From Roseateles sp. XES5 (GTDB lineage: Bacteria; Pseudomonadota; Alphaproteobacteria; Rhizobiales; Rhizobiaceae): DNA of 64,000 nt. The notes under the pieces were generated by a model. That model ran no database searches and was not told the origin of the DNA. It saw nothing but the letters and a program-made list of their open reading frames with translations. Where the stretch lies: assembly GCF_020535545.1 (NCBI RefSeq), contig NZ_CP084754.1, forward strand, positions 1 through 64,000, given 5' to 3'. Positions 31,634 to 41,977 of the stretch are shown piece after piece. Within the stretch, counting starts at the first letter, position 1, and the number at the start of each line of letters is the position of its first letter. The translations under genes were made by a program, and so were the position numbers.

Positions 31634-34600
31634 ATGAGTTCGAGCCATCCCTTTTCGCGCGTTTCGTCGGGGCTAAACGACACCTCCGGCGGGCCGGTCG
31701 CAGGCGTTATCGCGATCGGCGCGTCGGCCGGCGGGCTTGATGCTTGCCGAGCTCTTCTTGAAGCCATGCCATCGGGGGGTGGTAATACCTTCATCCTCGT
31801 CCAGCATCTCGATCCCATTCATGAGAGCCTTCTGGTCGAACTCCTTTCCAGCCACACCAGCATGAAGGTCGTTCAGGCTGCGGACGGCCGGAAGCTGGAG
31901 CCCGATCACCTCTTCATTATCCCGCCCGGCTGCTATATCGCCGTGGAAGCCGACACGATACGCCTCACAACGCCGCCCGTTCGTCGTGGCATTCGCATGC
32001 CCTATGATTTCCTGTTGAATTCCCTGGCTGCGGCGTATGGCGCGCGTGCAACAGCGGTCGTCCTGTCCGGCACCGGGACAGACGGAAGCATCGGCATCCG
32101 CTTCATCCGCGAAGCCGGCGGCCGGGTCTATGTCCAGGACCCGGAAGAGGCGGACTATGACGGCATGCCGAAGAGCGCGATCGATTCAGGAATGGCCGAA
32201 CACGTCATGCCGCTCGCTGCTATCGCACAGGCCCTGCAAAGCCCGTGGTCCCCAACCGTCCCCGACAGCGTCCGGCCGCCTTCAAAACAGGCCGTCGTGG
32301 ACCGGATCCTCACCATGCTTCGCGAGACGGCCGGCAAGGATTTCGCCCTCTACAAGCAGGGAACGCTCTATCGCAGGCTGGAACGGCGCATGGCCATGGC
32401 CGGAATAGCTTCCACCGACACGGCGCGGTACCTTCGCCTCCTGGAGGAAAATGCGTCGGAACTATCCCAGCTTGCGGCTGATATCCTGATCAACGTCACA
32501 AGCTTTTTCCGTGACCCCGAGATTTTCGAGCGGCTGCGCACGAAGATCGTACCCGAGCTCATCGCGGCTCATCCGTCCGGGCGCACGCTTCGCCTATGGA
32601 TTGCTGGATGCAGCACCGGCGAGGAAGCCTATTCTCTGGGCATGATCGTGCAGGAATGTATTTCGCATGCCAGGCACGACATCCGGATGCAGATCTTCGC
32701 GTCCGATGCGGACGAGGCTGCGGTCGCGTTCGCGCGCGAGGGTTTCTATCCGCTGGCGATCAAGGCGGATGTATCGCCCGAACGGCTGCAACGCTTCTTT
32801 ACCCAGGAGGAGCAAGGCTACCGGGTTAACTCTGAGCTTCGCTCCTCGATCATCTTCGCGGTCCAGAACGTCCTCAGCGATCCGCCTTTCTCCAACATCG
32901 ACCTCATCTCCTGCCGCAATCTCCTGATCTATCTCGGACCGGAGGCACAGGCGAAGGTCATCGGACTTTGCCATTTCGCCCTCAACGACAATGGCATCCT
33001 GCTGCTCGGCAACACGGAAACCGTGGGGGCGGGAACCAGCCGCTTCGACGTGATCGACAAATCCGCGAGGATTTTCCGCCGCAAGGGTCAACGGGGCCGC
33101 TATGGTTTTGCCGTCAACGCATCGGACAATGTCCGGGTGCCGATACAGCAGGGACAGATGCCGGGACGGCAGGCCGTCCTCGCCGAACTCTGCCGCCGCA
33201 CGATCCTCGACAGCTACGCCCCGGCCACGGTGCTGATCAACCGAAAATACGAATACCTCTACTCTCTGGGGGCCGTGCAGCGCTACCTGCGCATTGCGCC
33301 CGGCTATCCGACCCAGGACCTCTTCACGATGACGCCGCGCAGCGTGCACACCAAGCTCCGCTCGGCGCTCCATCGCGCCCAGCAGGAAAAGGTCCGCACC
33401 ATGGCGATCGGTCTGTATCACGATGCGGCCGACACCCTGTCGCGTTACGAAATCGCAGTGCAGCCCGTCACCAGCGACGGGGAGGACCTGTTTCTTGTCA
33501 GCTTCCTCGACGTCGCGCAGCAATCCCCGGCCGGCGATCGTGTAGAGCCTGCCCAAAACGATCGGTCCGGCAGGCTGGAGAGCGAGCTTGCAGCCACCCG
33601 CACGGAGCTCCAGGCCGCGATCCGCGATCTGGAGAATGCGGCGGAAGAGCAAAAGGCGATCAATGCGGAAACCCTTTCCCTCAACGAGGAGTATCAGTCC
33701 GCCAACGAGGAGCTGCTGACCTCCAAGGAGGAACTCCAGTCGTTGAACGAGGAACTGACCGCGCTCAACGCCCAGCTTCAGGAGGCGCTGGAACGCCAGC
33801 GCGCGACGGCAAACGACCTTGAGAATGTGCTGTACAGCACCGATGTCGCAACGATCTTCCTCGATCCCGGCTTGAATATCCGCTACTTCACGCCGGCGAC
33901 CCGCTCGATCTTCAACGTCATCATGGGTGACATCGGCAGGCCCCTGGCGGACCTCAATGCGCGCGTGCCCGATCCGACCCTGCTCGGCGACGCCGCCGCC
34001 GTTTTGAAAGGCAGTAGCACCAGGGAGCGCGAAGTCAGGAACGCGAACGGCACCTGGTACATGCGCCGTGTCATGCCGTATCGAACCCAGGAAGGCGGCA
34101 CAGAGGGCGTCGTCATCACTTTTGCTGACGTGACCACCCAGCACCGGGCCCATGAAGCGCTCAACCGGGCGAAACGGGCCGCCGAGCGCGCCAATGCGGC
34201 AAAGTCCCGCTTCCTCGCCGCGGCAAGCCACGATCTACGCCAACCCCTGCAGTCGCTCGTCCTGCTCCAAGGCCTTTTGGAGAAATCCGTGGAAAACGAA
34301 AAGGCCGGGAAGCTGGTCAAGAGTTTCCGCGACACGCTGGGATCGATGTCCGGGATGCTCAACGCACTCCTCGACATCAACCAGATAGAGGCAGGTACGG
34401 TCTATCCACGCATAGTCACCTGCAAGGTCAACGACGTGTTGCAGCGCCTGCATGACGAGTTTGGCTACAACGCCATGGAAAAAGGCCTTTCCCTGCGCTT
34501 CGTGCCGTCGAACCAGCTGGTGCGCACCGACCCTCGCCTTCTGGAACAGATGCTTCGCAATCTCCTGGCGAATGCGCTCAAATACACGCGGGAAGGAAAG

Positions 34601-35959
34601 ATCCTGCTGGGCTGCCGACGACACAAGGACGCGCTTACCATCGAGGTATGGGACAGCGGCATCGGCATCGCGGCCCACGAACTCCAGGTCATCTTCGACG
34701 AATACCATCAGGCGGACAGCGACGGCACCGAGGCCGAACTCGGCCTTGGCCTGGGTCTTTCCATCGTCAAGCGCCTCAGCGCATTGCTCGGCCACCAGAT
34801 CCAGGTCCGCTCCGTTCCGGGCAAGGGCTCCGTCTTCTCCGTCCATGTCGCGCTCGGCAAGGAGGATCCGCAGCAGGATCGGACGCAAGTCGAGAAAAAC
34901 CTTGAGGCGCCGCCTCTGCGCGGCAACGTCCTCGTCGTGGAAGACGACCAGAAGGTCCGCAACCTGATCGAGATCGCGTTGCGTGACGAACAGCATCTGG
35001 TCTATTCCGCTGACAACGGCGCGACCGCGATCGATCTTGTCTCCAGCGGCACGGTGATTCCCACACTCATCCTCGCCGATTACAATCTTCCAAACGAGAT
35101 CAAAGGCATCGATGTCGCCAGGGAGCTTCGCGCAATCCTTGGCCGAAACATCCCCGCGATCATCCTGACGGGGGACATCACGGCGGAAACGTTGCGCATT
35201 CTATCTGCCGAAGATTGCCTGCACATGCCCAAGCCCGTGAGCCTCGGCGATCTCCTGAAGGCAATCCAGCTCCTGCTGCACACCAGCGGAATAGAGATCG
35301 AAGGCAAGCGGCAGGAGCCAAAGGCATCACTGTCGGCCGAGCCGGCGATCTTCGTCATCGACGATGACCGCGCGATACGCGAAGCCTTGCAGGAGACTTT
35401 CGAGGCCGACGGGCGCCGCGTGCAGGCGTTTTGCGATGGTGAGAGCTTTCTCGCCGCCTTCGACGACGCCTCGCCCGGATGCCTGGTCATGGACGTCAAG
35501 CTGCCGGGTATCGGTGGCCTGGACGTATTGCGAACCCTGCGCGGGCGCGGGGTCAACCTACCCATCATCATGATCACGGGTGCCGGCGATGTCGCGACGG
35601 CCGTTCTGGCAATGAAGGCAGGGGCATCCGATTTCATCGAGAAACCGATCGGGCCATCCGATCTGCTGGCGAGCGTTTCCAAGGCCCTGGCGCGCAGCCG
35701 CAATACGGGCATGCAGGACACAAGGCAGCGAGAGGCAAGGGCTCGGCTGTCGCACCTTACGGGACGCCAGCGGGAAATCCTCGATCGGGTGCTTGCCGGC
35801 CAGGCCAGCAAGGTGATCGCGCAGGATCTGCATGTCAGTCAGCGCACGGTCGAAGTGCACCGCGCCGCGATCATGCGGCGGATGCAGGTCGCTTCCCTGC
35901 CGGAGTTGGCCCGTCTGGTGGTGCTGGCGGAAAGCGACGAGGCCAACGTTCAGGGATAG
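31634..35959 (+). CDS. CheB-CheR-PAS-kinase-receiver-receiver-LuxR fusion protein
   Basis: About 1441 residues (ATG 31634; in-frame upstream starts exist). Order: CheB methylesterase (22-200) with IAIGASAGG, VQHLDP and LSGTGTDGS; CheR methyltransferase (220-480) with AGCSTGEEAYSLGM and SCRNLLIYLG; coiled-coil (645-730); PAS (735-835); HisKA with His in AAASHDLRQPLQSL (about 865); HATPase (965-1075) with GLGLGLSIVKRL; receiver 1 (Asp in ILADYNLPN); receiver 2 (FixJ-like, Asp in LVMDVKLPG); LuxR HTH with LTGRQREILDRVLAGQASKV. A whole phosphorelay plus methylation modules and a DNA-binding output in one chain is unusual. No transmembrane helix is evident. The stop overlaps the convergent fcl stop by 10 nt. 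Function in exopolysaccharide control is inferred from location. Confidence 0.9.
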   Translation: MSSSHPFSRVSSGLNDTSGGPVAGVIAIGASAGGLDACRALLEAMPSGGGNTFILVQHLDPIHESLLVELLSSHTSMKVVQAADGRKLEPDHLFIIPPGCYIAVEADTIRLTTPPVRRGIRMPYDFLLNSLAAAYGARATAVVLSGTGTDGSIGIRFIREAGGRVYVQDPEEADYDGMPKSAIDSGMAEHVMPLAAIAQALQSPWSPTVPDSVRPPSKQAVVDRILTMLRETAGKDFALYKQGTLYRRLERRMAMAGIASTDTARYLRLLEENASELSQLAADILINVTSFFRDPEIFERLRTKIVPELIAAHPSGRTLRLWIAGCSTGEEAYSLGMIVQECISHARHDIRMQIFASDADEAAVAFAREGFYPLAIKADVSPERLQRFFTQEEQGYRVNSELRSSIIFAVQNVLSDPPFSNIDLISCRNLLIYLGPEAQAKVIGLCHFALNDNGILLLGNTETVGAGTSRFDVIDKSARIFRRKGQRGRYGFAVNASDNVRVPIQQGQMPGRQAVLAELCRRTILDSYAPATVLINRKYEYLYSLGAVQRYLRIAPGYPTQDLFTMTPRSVHTKLRSALHRAQQEKVRTMAIGLYHDAADTLSRYEIAVQPVTSDGEDLFLVSFLDVAQQSPAGDRVEPAQNDRSGRLESELAATRTELQAAIRDLENAAEEQKAINAETLSLNEEYQSANEELLTSKEELQSLNEELTALNAQLQEALERQRATANDLENVLYSTDVATIFLDPGLNIRYFTPATRSIFNVIMGDIGRPLADLNARVPDPTLLGDAAAVLKGSSTREREVRNANGTWYMRRVMPYRTQEGGTEGVVITFADVTTQHRAHEALNRAKRAAERANAAKSRFLAAASHDLRQPLQSLVLLQGLLEKSVENEKAGKLVKSFRDTLGSMSGMLNALLDINQIEAGTVYPRIVTCKVNDVLQRLHDEFGYNAMEKGLSLRFVPSNQLVRTDPRLLEQMLRNLLANALKYTREGKILLGCRRHKDALTIEVWDSGIGIAAHELQVIFDEYHQADSDGTEAELGLGLGLSIVKRLSALLGHQIQVRSVPGKGSVFSVHVALGKEDPQQDRTQVEKNLEAPPLRGNVLVVEDDQKVRNLIEIALRDEQHLVYSADNGATAIDLVSSGTVIPTLILADYNLPNEIKGIDVARELRAILGRNIPAIILTGDITAETLRILSAEDCLHMPKPVSLGDLLKAIQLLLHTSGIEIEGKRQEPKASLSAEPAIFVIDDDRAIREALQETFEADGRRVQAFCDGESFLAAFDDASPGCLVMDVKLPGIGGLDVLRTLRGRGVNLPIIMITGAGDVATAVLAMKAGASDFIEKPIGPSDLLASVSKALARSRNTGMQDTRQREARARLSHLTGRQREILDRVLAGQASKVIAQDLHVSQRTVEVHRAAIMRRMQVASLPELARLVVLAESDEANVQG

Positions 35960-36939
35960 TCCTGCTGGGCGATCGGCTTGTGGTCGCTGTCTCGCCACCG
36001 GTGATACAGGTCCCTGATTCCGGCGCGAAGCTCGGTCTTGTGCGACCATCCGAGCGCGCGCAAACGGGAACTGTCGAGGAGTTTGCGGGGCGTGCCGTCA
36101 GGCTTGAAGGCGTCGAAGACGATATGGCCGCGAAAATCGACGATATCGGCGATCAGGAAAGCGAGTTCACCGATGGAGATCTCCTCCCCCGACCCGACGT
36201 TGATCGGTTTTGGGCTCTCATATTCCTTCATCAGGAAAACGCAGGCGTCGGCCAGATCGTCAACATGCAGGAATTCCCGCTTCGGCGTACCAGTTCCCCA
36301 GACGACGACGCTGTCGCGATGGGCGACGCGAGCATCGTGCATCTTGCGGATCAGCGCCGGGATGACATGGGAATGGTCGAGGTCGAAATTGTCGTTCTGG
36401 CCGTAAAGGTTCGTCGGCATGACGGAGATAAAGCGACGACCGTGTTGCTCCGCATAGGCGGCGGCAAGCTTTATCCCGGCGATCTTGGCAAGCGCATAGG
36501 CTTCGTTGGTGGGCTCCAGACTGCCCGTCAGCAGGGCATCCTCGCCGATGGGTTGCTCGGCATGTTTGGGATAGATGCAACTCGATCCCAGGCACATCAG
36601 CTTCTCGACACCGAGATCCGACGCGGTCTTGATGACATTGACGAGAATCAGCATGTTCTCGGAAAGGAACTCCGCCGGGTAGCGTGCATTCGCCCCGATG
36701 CCGCCGACCCGTGCGGCAGCGATGAAGATGGCCTCCGGCCGCGCCTTGCGCATCCAGTTCTCGGTATCGGCCTGGCGCGTCAGGTCGACCTGCCCGTGCG
36801 CAACCGTCTGCAGGTCACAGCGCTCCCGTTTCAGCCGACGCAGGAGCGCCGAGCCGACCATACCCGAATGCCCCGCGACCCAGACGCGCTTGCCGCGCAG
36901 GTCATACGATACCGGGGCCTTGTCAGCCGTGGAGATCAT
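35950..36939 (-). CDS. fcl: GDP-L-fucose synthase
   Basis: 329 residues from ATG 36939; the longer frame overlapping gmd is not homologous. Extended SDR with [19 protein letters not shown], the characteristic [20 protein letters not shown] and [20 protein letters not shown] stretches, then [20 protein letters not shown] (Tyr and Lys of the active site) and [13 protein letters not shown]. These are diagnostic of WcaG/Fcl, which epimerises and reduces GDP-4-keto-6-deoxymannose to GDP-L-fucose. It directly follows gmd with a 17-nt overlap, so the two are coupled. Implies fucose (or a closely related 6-deoxyhexose) in the polymer. Confidence 0.93.
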   Translation of the reverse strand: MISTADKAPVSYDLRGKRVWVAGHSGMVGSALLRRLKRERCDLQTVAHGQVDLTRQADTENWMRKARPEAIFIAAARVGGIGANARYPAEFLSENMLILVNVIKTASDLGVEKLMCLGSSCIYPKHAEQPIGEDALLTGSLEPTNEAYALAKIAGIKLAAAYAEQHGRRFISVMPTNLYGQNDNFDLDHSHVIPALIRKMHDARVAHRDSVVVWGTGTPKREFLHVDDLADACVFLMKEYESPKPINVGSGEEISIGELAFLIADIVDFRGHIVFDAFKPDGTPRKLLDSSRLRALGWSHKTELRAGIRDLYHRWRDSDHKPIAQQDYP

Positions 36940-37993
36940 TGCGGCCTTCCTCCCTGGTGATGACGCGCAGGTCCGATTCCACCATTTCCGAAACGAGCGC
37001 CTCGAAGGACACGGTCCGCCGCCAGCCGAGCCTGTCCCGCGCCTTGCTCGCGTCGCCGAGCAGGATGTCCACCTCGGCGGGTCGGAAGTAGCGCGGGTCG
37101 ATCTGGATGAGTGCGCGGCCGCTCTTGCGCTCATAGCCGATCTCGTCGACGCCGGCGCCGTCCCATTCGATGGACTTGCCGACGACCTCGAAGGCGCGCT
37201 CGACGAACTCCCGCACGGTATGGGCCTCGCCCGTGGCAAGCACATAGTCATCCGGCACCTCCTGCTGCAGGATCCGCCACATGCCCTCGACATAGTCGCG
37301 CGCATGTCCCCAGTCGCGCCGGGCGTCGAGATTGCCGAGGAAGAGCTTGTCCTGCAGGCCCCATTCTATCGCCGCGACCGCGCGCGTGATCTTGCGCGTG
37401 ACGAAGGTTTCCCCCCGGCGCGGGCTCTCATGGTTGAAGAGGATGCCGTTTGAAGCGTGGAAACCGTATGCTTCACGATAGTTGACCGTCATCCAGTAGG
37501 CGTAGAGCTTGGCGGCGGCATAGGGGCTGCGCGGATGGAAAGGCGTTCCCTCCCGCTGCGGCGTCTCGCCGATGCCGCCGAACAGTTCCGAGGTCGAGGC
37601 CTGATAGAAGCGGCAGCGCTCTCCCACTTTAAGGAGGCGCATGGCCTCCAGCAGCCGCAACGTGCCGAGCGCATCGGTATTGGCGGTATATTCCGGCGTC
37701 TCGAAGCTGACTTGCACATGGCTCTGGGCGCCGAGATTGTAGATTTCGTCCGGGCAGACCTCCTGGATCACCCGGCAGAGGTTCGTCCCATCGGTCAGGT
37801 CGCCGAAATGCATGTGAAACCGCACATTCGCAGACCGCGGGTCGACATAGAGATGATCGACACGGGCGGTATTGAAGGAGGACGACCGCCGCTTGAGGCC
37901 ATGCACCCGGTATCCCTTGGCGAGCAGCAGCTCGGTCAGATAGGAGCCATCCTGGCCCGTCACGCCGATGATCAAGGCAGTTTTCTCAGACAT
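36923..37993 (-). CDS. gmd: GDP-mannose 4,6-dehydratase
   Basis: 356 residues. [20 protein letters not shown] is the NADP-binding loop with the Gmd-specific TGQDGSYL; then [40 protein letters not shown] and [20 protein letters not shown] (active-site Thr/Glu region), followed by [20 protein letters not shown] (Tyr and Lys). These are all classic. It converts GDP-mannose to GDP-4-keto-6-deoxymannose, the substrate of the downstream fcl product. It is divergent from a GT4 gene across about 300 nt (37994-38291), in which I see no further gene or clear regulatory motif. Confidence 0.95.
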   Translation of the reverse strand: MSEKTALIIGVTGQDGSYLTELLLAKGYRVHGLKRRSSSFNTARVDHLYVDPRSANVRFHMHFGDLTDGTNLCRVIQEVCPDEIYNLGAQSHVQVSFETPEYTANTDALGTLRLLEAMRLLKVGERCRFYQASTSELFGGIGETPQREGTPFHPRSPYAAAKLYAYWMTVNYREAYGFHASNGILFNHESPRRGETFVTRKITRAVAAIEWGLQDKLFLGNLDARRDWGHARDYVEGMWRILQQEVPDDYVLATGEAHTVREFVERAFEVVGKSIEWDGAGVDEIGYERKSGRALIQIDPRYFRPAEVDILLGDASKARDRLGWRRTVSFEALVSEMVESDLRVITREEGRNDLHG

Positions 37994-38291
37994 CGCTGGA
38001 TCAGCTTTCGCACGAGGAAAACGCCGGGCACGATGGTTCGTCGCCCGTCGATCCGAGAGTTAGCGATGGGACGGGCCGACCGGCAAGGTGGCCGTTCGGG
38101 GGACGTGGGAGATCTCGCCGCCACCAGCGAGACGGTATCCTCTCCCCTGCACGCCGAAGGTCCATGCCCCTTCGTGCGGAAGACGTAGGCGCAGAGCGGA
38201 TGCGCCACGCCTTCTAGCGCCTTTGGAGAACTTGCCGTCCACCCGTCCGCTGGCAGGATCGAAGCCAGGACGTGCGATGCGGGGCGGATTC

Positions 38292-39554
38292 ATGAGGACG
38301 ATCTTCGTCAACCGGTATTTCCATCCCGACCAGTCGGCGACGAGCCGCATGGTATCGGCGCTGGCCTTCGGCCTCGCCCGGAAAGGCGGCACGGTGACGG
38401 TTCTCGCGAGCCGGACCCGTCACGACCGCCACGATGCCCCCTTTGCCGCACGGGAGACCTGCTCCGGCGTGGATGTCGTGCGGCTTGCCGCCTCGCGCTT
38501 CGGCCGCCGCACCCTGCCTGGCCGGGCCATCGACTACCTGTCCTTCCACCTTGCAGCCTTTACCTGGCTCTCCCGGAACATACGGCATAGCGATGTCGTC
38601 GTGGTGTGCACCGATCCACCGCTGATCTCGCTTACCTGCGCGCTGCCGATCCGGCTGCGCGGCGGCCGGATGGTCAACTGGATCATGGACCTCTTTCCCG
38701 AAACCGCGATCGAGCTTGGCTTCCTTGGCCGGGCGCCGATGCTTGGGCGACTTGTGTCATGGTTGCGCGACAGGTCGATCGCGCGATCGCGACTTGCCGT
38801 CTGCCCCACCGGTCGGATGGCGGACTATCTGCTCGCCCGGGGCGTGCCGGCCGAACGCATCCGCGTGCTGCACCATTGGTCCGATGCCGCCGAGATCTAT
38901 CCCATCCCGCGGGAGGAAAACCCTTTGCGCGCCGCCTGGGGCTACGCGGGCAAGTTCGTCGTCGGTTACTCCGGTAATTTCGGGCGCGCCCACGAATTCG
39001 CCACGCTGATCGAGGCGGCGACCCTGCTGAAAGACCGCCCGGACATCCGCTTCCTCATGGTCGGCGGCGGGTACAGGCTCGATTCCGTCATCGGTGCGGT
39101 GCGGGAACGCGGCCTCAAGAATGTTGCCTTCAAGCCGCTGCAACCTGCAGGGTACCTTGCCGAAAGCCTCGGCGCGCCGGACCTCCACATTGTCTCCCTG
39201 AAGCCCCGCCTGGAACATTGCATTATCCCGAGCAAGTTCTATGGCATCCTCGCCGCCGGGAAACCCACGCTTTTCATCGGCGATCCGAACGGCAGCGTCG
39301 CGACCGTCGTCGCCGCCGAGCGGTGCGGCGTCCTTGTCCGGATCGGCGAGGCGGAGACCCTTGCCCGAACGATCTCCGACCTTGCCGCCGATCCAGAGCA
39401 GGTCAAGGCGATGGGCGTGGCTGCAAGGACCGCGTTCGAGGCCGACTATGCCTTTGATCGCGCACTCGTCGCCTGGAGCACCGTTCTCGACGACCTCGCC
39501 GAGCGGGATCCTGTGCCCGCGAGCGCCGTTATCCTGGAGCACGGACCGTCATGA
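38292..39554 (+). CDS. Glycosyltransferase, GT4 family
   Basis: 420 residues from ATG 38292 (MRTIFVNRYFHPDQSATSRM), a start seen in many WbuB-like GT4 proteins; another ATG lies 15 nt upstream. The donor-binding half includes KFVVGYSGNFGRAHEFATLI and the region HCIIPSKFYGILAAGKPTLF (family E-x7-E replaced by an 'IPSK-x-Y' type as in WbuB/WcaI). Predicted cytoplasmic, membrane-associated. It starts a plus-strand operon of three GT4 genes whose starts overlap the preceding stops (ATGA), so they are translated together and probably add successive sugars to the repeat unit. Confidence 0.88.
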   Translation: MRTIFVNRYFHPDQSATSRMVSALAFGLARKGGTVTVLASRTRHDRHDAPFAARETCSGVDVVRLAASRFGRRTLPGRAIDYLSFHLAAFTWLSRNIRHSDVVVVCTDPPLISLTCALPIRLRGGRMVNWIMDLFPETAIELGFLGRAPMLGRLVSWLRDRSIARSRLAVCPTGRMADYLLARGVPAERIRVLHHWSDAAEIYPIPREENPLRAAWGYAGKFVVGYSGNFGRAHEFATLIEAATLLKDRPDIRFLMVGGGYRLDSVIGAVRERGLKNVAFKPLQPAGYLAESLGAPDLHIVSLKPRLEHCIIPSKFYGILAAGKPTLFIGDPNGSVATVVAAERCGVLVRIGEAETLARTISDLAADPEQVKAMGVAARTAFEADYAFDRALVAWSTVLDDLAERDPVPASAVILEHGPS

Positions 39555-40783
39555 CCGGGACCATCGTCGTCAGCCATCTCGGTGCCCGCATGCACTATGC
39601 CGTCGCCCGCATTCTCGCGAAGGAAGGTCGGCTCGGCCATTTCTTCACCGATATCTGCGGCACGAAGAGCTGGCCCGCGCTCTTCAGCAAACTGCCCCGC
39701 GCCCTGCTGCCGCGCGCCGTGCAGCGACTGGTCGGGCGGGTACCAAATGACGTACCGCCGGAGCTGATCACGGACTTTCCGCTCTTCGGCGTCCGTTCCG
39801 CCATTCGACGTCTGCGCATCGAGGGTGCCGCGGAGGAAGCCTCGCATGCCGTCTGGGCCGGCAGCCGGTTCTCGACACTCGTTGCAGCCAAGGGGTTCCA
39901 CGGCGCCGTTGGCCTTTATGCCTATAGCGGCGATGCGCTGGAGCAGATGCGGGCGGCTAGGCGGCAGGGCCTGTGGGTCGCCGTCGAACAGATGATTGCG
40001 CCACGCCCCGTCGTGGAGGCCATTCTCGCCGAAGAGATGCAGCGCTTTCCCGATTGGGCCGGGCCGCCGCAGCGCAACCCCCATGCTTCCGCCTTCGCGG
40101 CCCGGGAGCGTGCCGAATGGGCGCTCGCGGACTGCATCGTCTGCCCGTCCGAGTTCGTGCGCGACCACGTCGTTGCGGAAGGCGGGCCGGCGGAACGGTG
40201 CGTCGTCGTGCCCTATGGCGTCGATGTGAAAGGCCGCTCCGGTGCAACGCTCCGCGCGCCAGGACCGTTGCGCATATTGACGGTCGGCGAAGTGGGCCTG
40301 CGCAAGGGCTCGCCCTATGTGCTGCAAGCTGCCGAACGTCTGGGCCCTGTCGCGTGCATGCGGATGGCTGGACCGAACCGGCTGCCAGCGCCGGTCCATC
40401 GCCGGCTGAGCCGGTCGATAGAGCTGAGGGGCATCGTGCCGCGCGCGGCAATTGCCGAGGAATACCGCTGGGCGGACGTCTTCCTGCTGCCCTCGCTCTG
40501 CGAGGGCTCGGCGACAGCCGTCTACGAGGCGCTCGCCTCTGGACTTCCCGTCATCACGACCTACAGCACGGGAAGCATCGTGCGGGACGGCGTGGAGGGC
40601 CTGATCGTACCGGAGCGCGACCCGCAGGCGATGGTCGATGCTGTGCGTTACCTGGCGGAGAACGAACACATTCGGATGACCATGGCAGCGAATGCCCGGC
40701 TGCGAGCCAGGGACTACACGGTCGAAAAATACGGCGCCCGCCTTCTCGGCGTTCTGTCCGGACTGCATGGACGCCTCCCATGA
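39551..40783 (+). CDS. Glycosyltransferase, GT4 family
   Basis: 410 residues. Starts MTGTIVVSHLGARMHYAVAR, with ATG overlapping the upstream stop. The acceptor half is divergent; the C-terminal half has LRILTVGEVGLRKGSPYVLQ (the donor-site G-x-x-x-x-x-K-G), then ADVFLLPSLCEGSATAVYEA followed by LASGLPVITT, which is the E-x7-E motif. Retaining GT-B fold. It is the middle gene of the three-gene GT4 operon; donor sugar unknown. Confidence 0.88.
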   Translation: MTGTIVVSHLGARMHYAVARILAKEGRLGHFFTDICGTKSWPALFSKLPRALLPRAVQRLVGRVPNDVPPELITDFPLFGVRSAIRRLRIEGAAEEASHAVWAGSRFSTLVAAKGFHGAVGLYAYSGDALEQMRAARRQGLWVAVEQMIAPRPVVEAILAEEMQRFPDWAGPPQRNPHASAFAARERAEWALADCIVCPSEFVRDHVVAEGGPAERCVVVPYGVDVKGRSGATLRAPGPLRILTVGEVGLRKGSPYVLQAAERLGPVACMRMAGPNRLPAPVHRRLSRSIELRGIVPRAAIAEEYRWADVFLLPSLCEGSATAVYEALASGLPVITTYSTGSIVRDGVEGLIVPERDPQAMVDAVRYLAENEHIRMTMAANARLRARDYTVEKYGARLLGVLSGLHGRLP

Positions 40784-41949
40784 AGATCGTCCACGTCATC
40801 ACCTCGATCGACCCGGACAGCGGCGGGCCACAGGCCGTGGTGATGCGCCTCGCCGCGGCGCAGGCAAGCCTCGGTCACGATGTCCGTGTGGTGAGCCAGG
40901 CCGACGAGCGCACGCTCGCTCGCGTCGCCCGGATCGGTGCGGCCATCCCCAATTTCCAGCATGTCGTCTGGCACATCCTGCCGCCGCCGGGTGTGGTCGA
41001 GACCATCTTGTGCCTCAAGGCCCGCCCTTTCCTGGCAAGGATTCTCTCCAATGCCCAGCATGTGCATCTCCACGGTGTATGGGAACCGATCCTTGCCTGT
41101 GCGGCCGCGATCGCCGTGCGTAACGGCGTGCCCTACTGTGTCTGCCCCGCAGGAATGCTCGACACCTGGAGCCTTGAGCAAAAGCCCTGGAAAAAACGCC
41201 TCGCGCTTGCCTTGGGCTGCCGCCGCATGCTCGACCGTGCCGCTTTCCTTCATGCGCTCAATCACGACGAGGTGAGGCTGATGCGGCCGCTCGGCCTGAG
41301 AGCGCCGGCCGAAATCATCCCCAATGGCGTCTTTGTCGAAGAATTCGAAACCCTTCCCTCCGCCTCGGATTTTCCGACGCTGATCGGCCTGCCGGCCGAG
41401 CGACGCTTCGTGCTCTTCCTGTCGCGGCTGCACTACAAGAAAGGGCTGGATCTCCTGGCGAACGCCTTTCAGCTTGTGGCGCGACAATGCCCTGACGTCG
41501 ATCTCGTTGTCGCGGGGCCCGACGGCGGGGCGGAGGACGACTTTCGCGATCTCGTGCGCCGCTTCGGCCTTGAGCGGCGGGTCTTCATGGTCGGTCCGCT
41601 CTATGGCAAGACAAAACTTCAGGCCTTCGTGGCGGCCGCCTGCTTCTGCCTGCCCAGCCGGCAGGAAGGATTCAGCATCGCGATTACCGAAGCCCTTGCC
41701 TGCGGCACGCCCGCCGTCATCACCGATGCCTGTCACTTTCCGGAAGTCGCGACTGCTGACGCGGGCGCGGTCGTGAGTCTTGACCCCATGGACATCGCCA
41801 CGGCCGTGATCGACGTACTTTCGCATCCTCTCGCGGCCAAGTCCATGGGATCGAACGGCCGCCGGCTGGTATTCGAGAACTACACCTGGCCGCGCATCGC
41901 CCGCCTGACGACCGGTCTCTACGAAGCCTATCGGCCTGCGACGGTCTGA
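40780..41949 (+). CDS. Glycosyltransferase, GT4 family
   Basis: 389 residues from ATG 40780 (MKIVHVITSIDPDSGGPQAV), overlapping the upstream stop; the much longer frame that starts at 39973 is a shadow. The glycine loop SGGPQAVVMRLA, then RFVLFLSRLHYKKGLDLLAN and FCLPSRQEGFSIAITEALAC (E-x7-E) are typical. A conserved HLHGVWEPILACAAA stretch suits the subfamily active on polyprenyl-linked glycans. Third gene of the GT4 operon; converges with the acetyltransferase gene 28 nt away. Confidence 0.9.
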   Translation: MKIVHVITSIDPDSGGPQAVVMRLAAAQASLGHDVRVVSQADERTLARVARIGAAIPNFQHVVWHILPPPGVVETILCLKARPFLARILSNAQHVHLHGVWEPILACAAAIAVRNGVPYCVCPAGMLDTWSLEQKPWKKRLALALGCRRMLDRAAFLHALNHDEVRLMRPLGLRAPAEIIPNGVFVEEFETLPSASDFPTLIGLPAERRFVLFLSRLHYKKGLDLLANAFQLVARQCPDVDLVVAGPDGGAEDDFRDLVRRFGLERRVFMVGPLYGKTKLQAFVAAACFCLPSRQEGFSIAITEALACGTPAVITDACHFPEVATADAGAVVSLDPMDIATAVIDVLSHPLAAKSMGSNGRRLVFENYTWPRIARLTTGLYEAYRPATV

Positions 41950-41977
41950 CCGCCTGGAACGATAGCCCCTGAGCCGT

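Noticed and set aside
39973..41949. Long plus-strand frame of 658 codons across two glycosyltransferase genes
   Set aside because: Only the part from ATG 40780 resembles a glycosyltransferase; the first part is an out-of-frame reading of the preceding GT4 gene.
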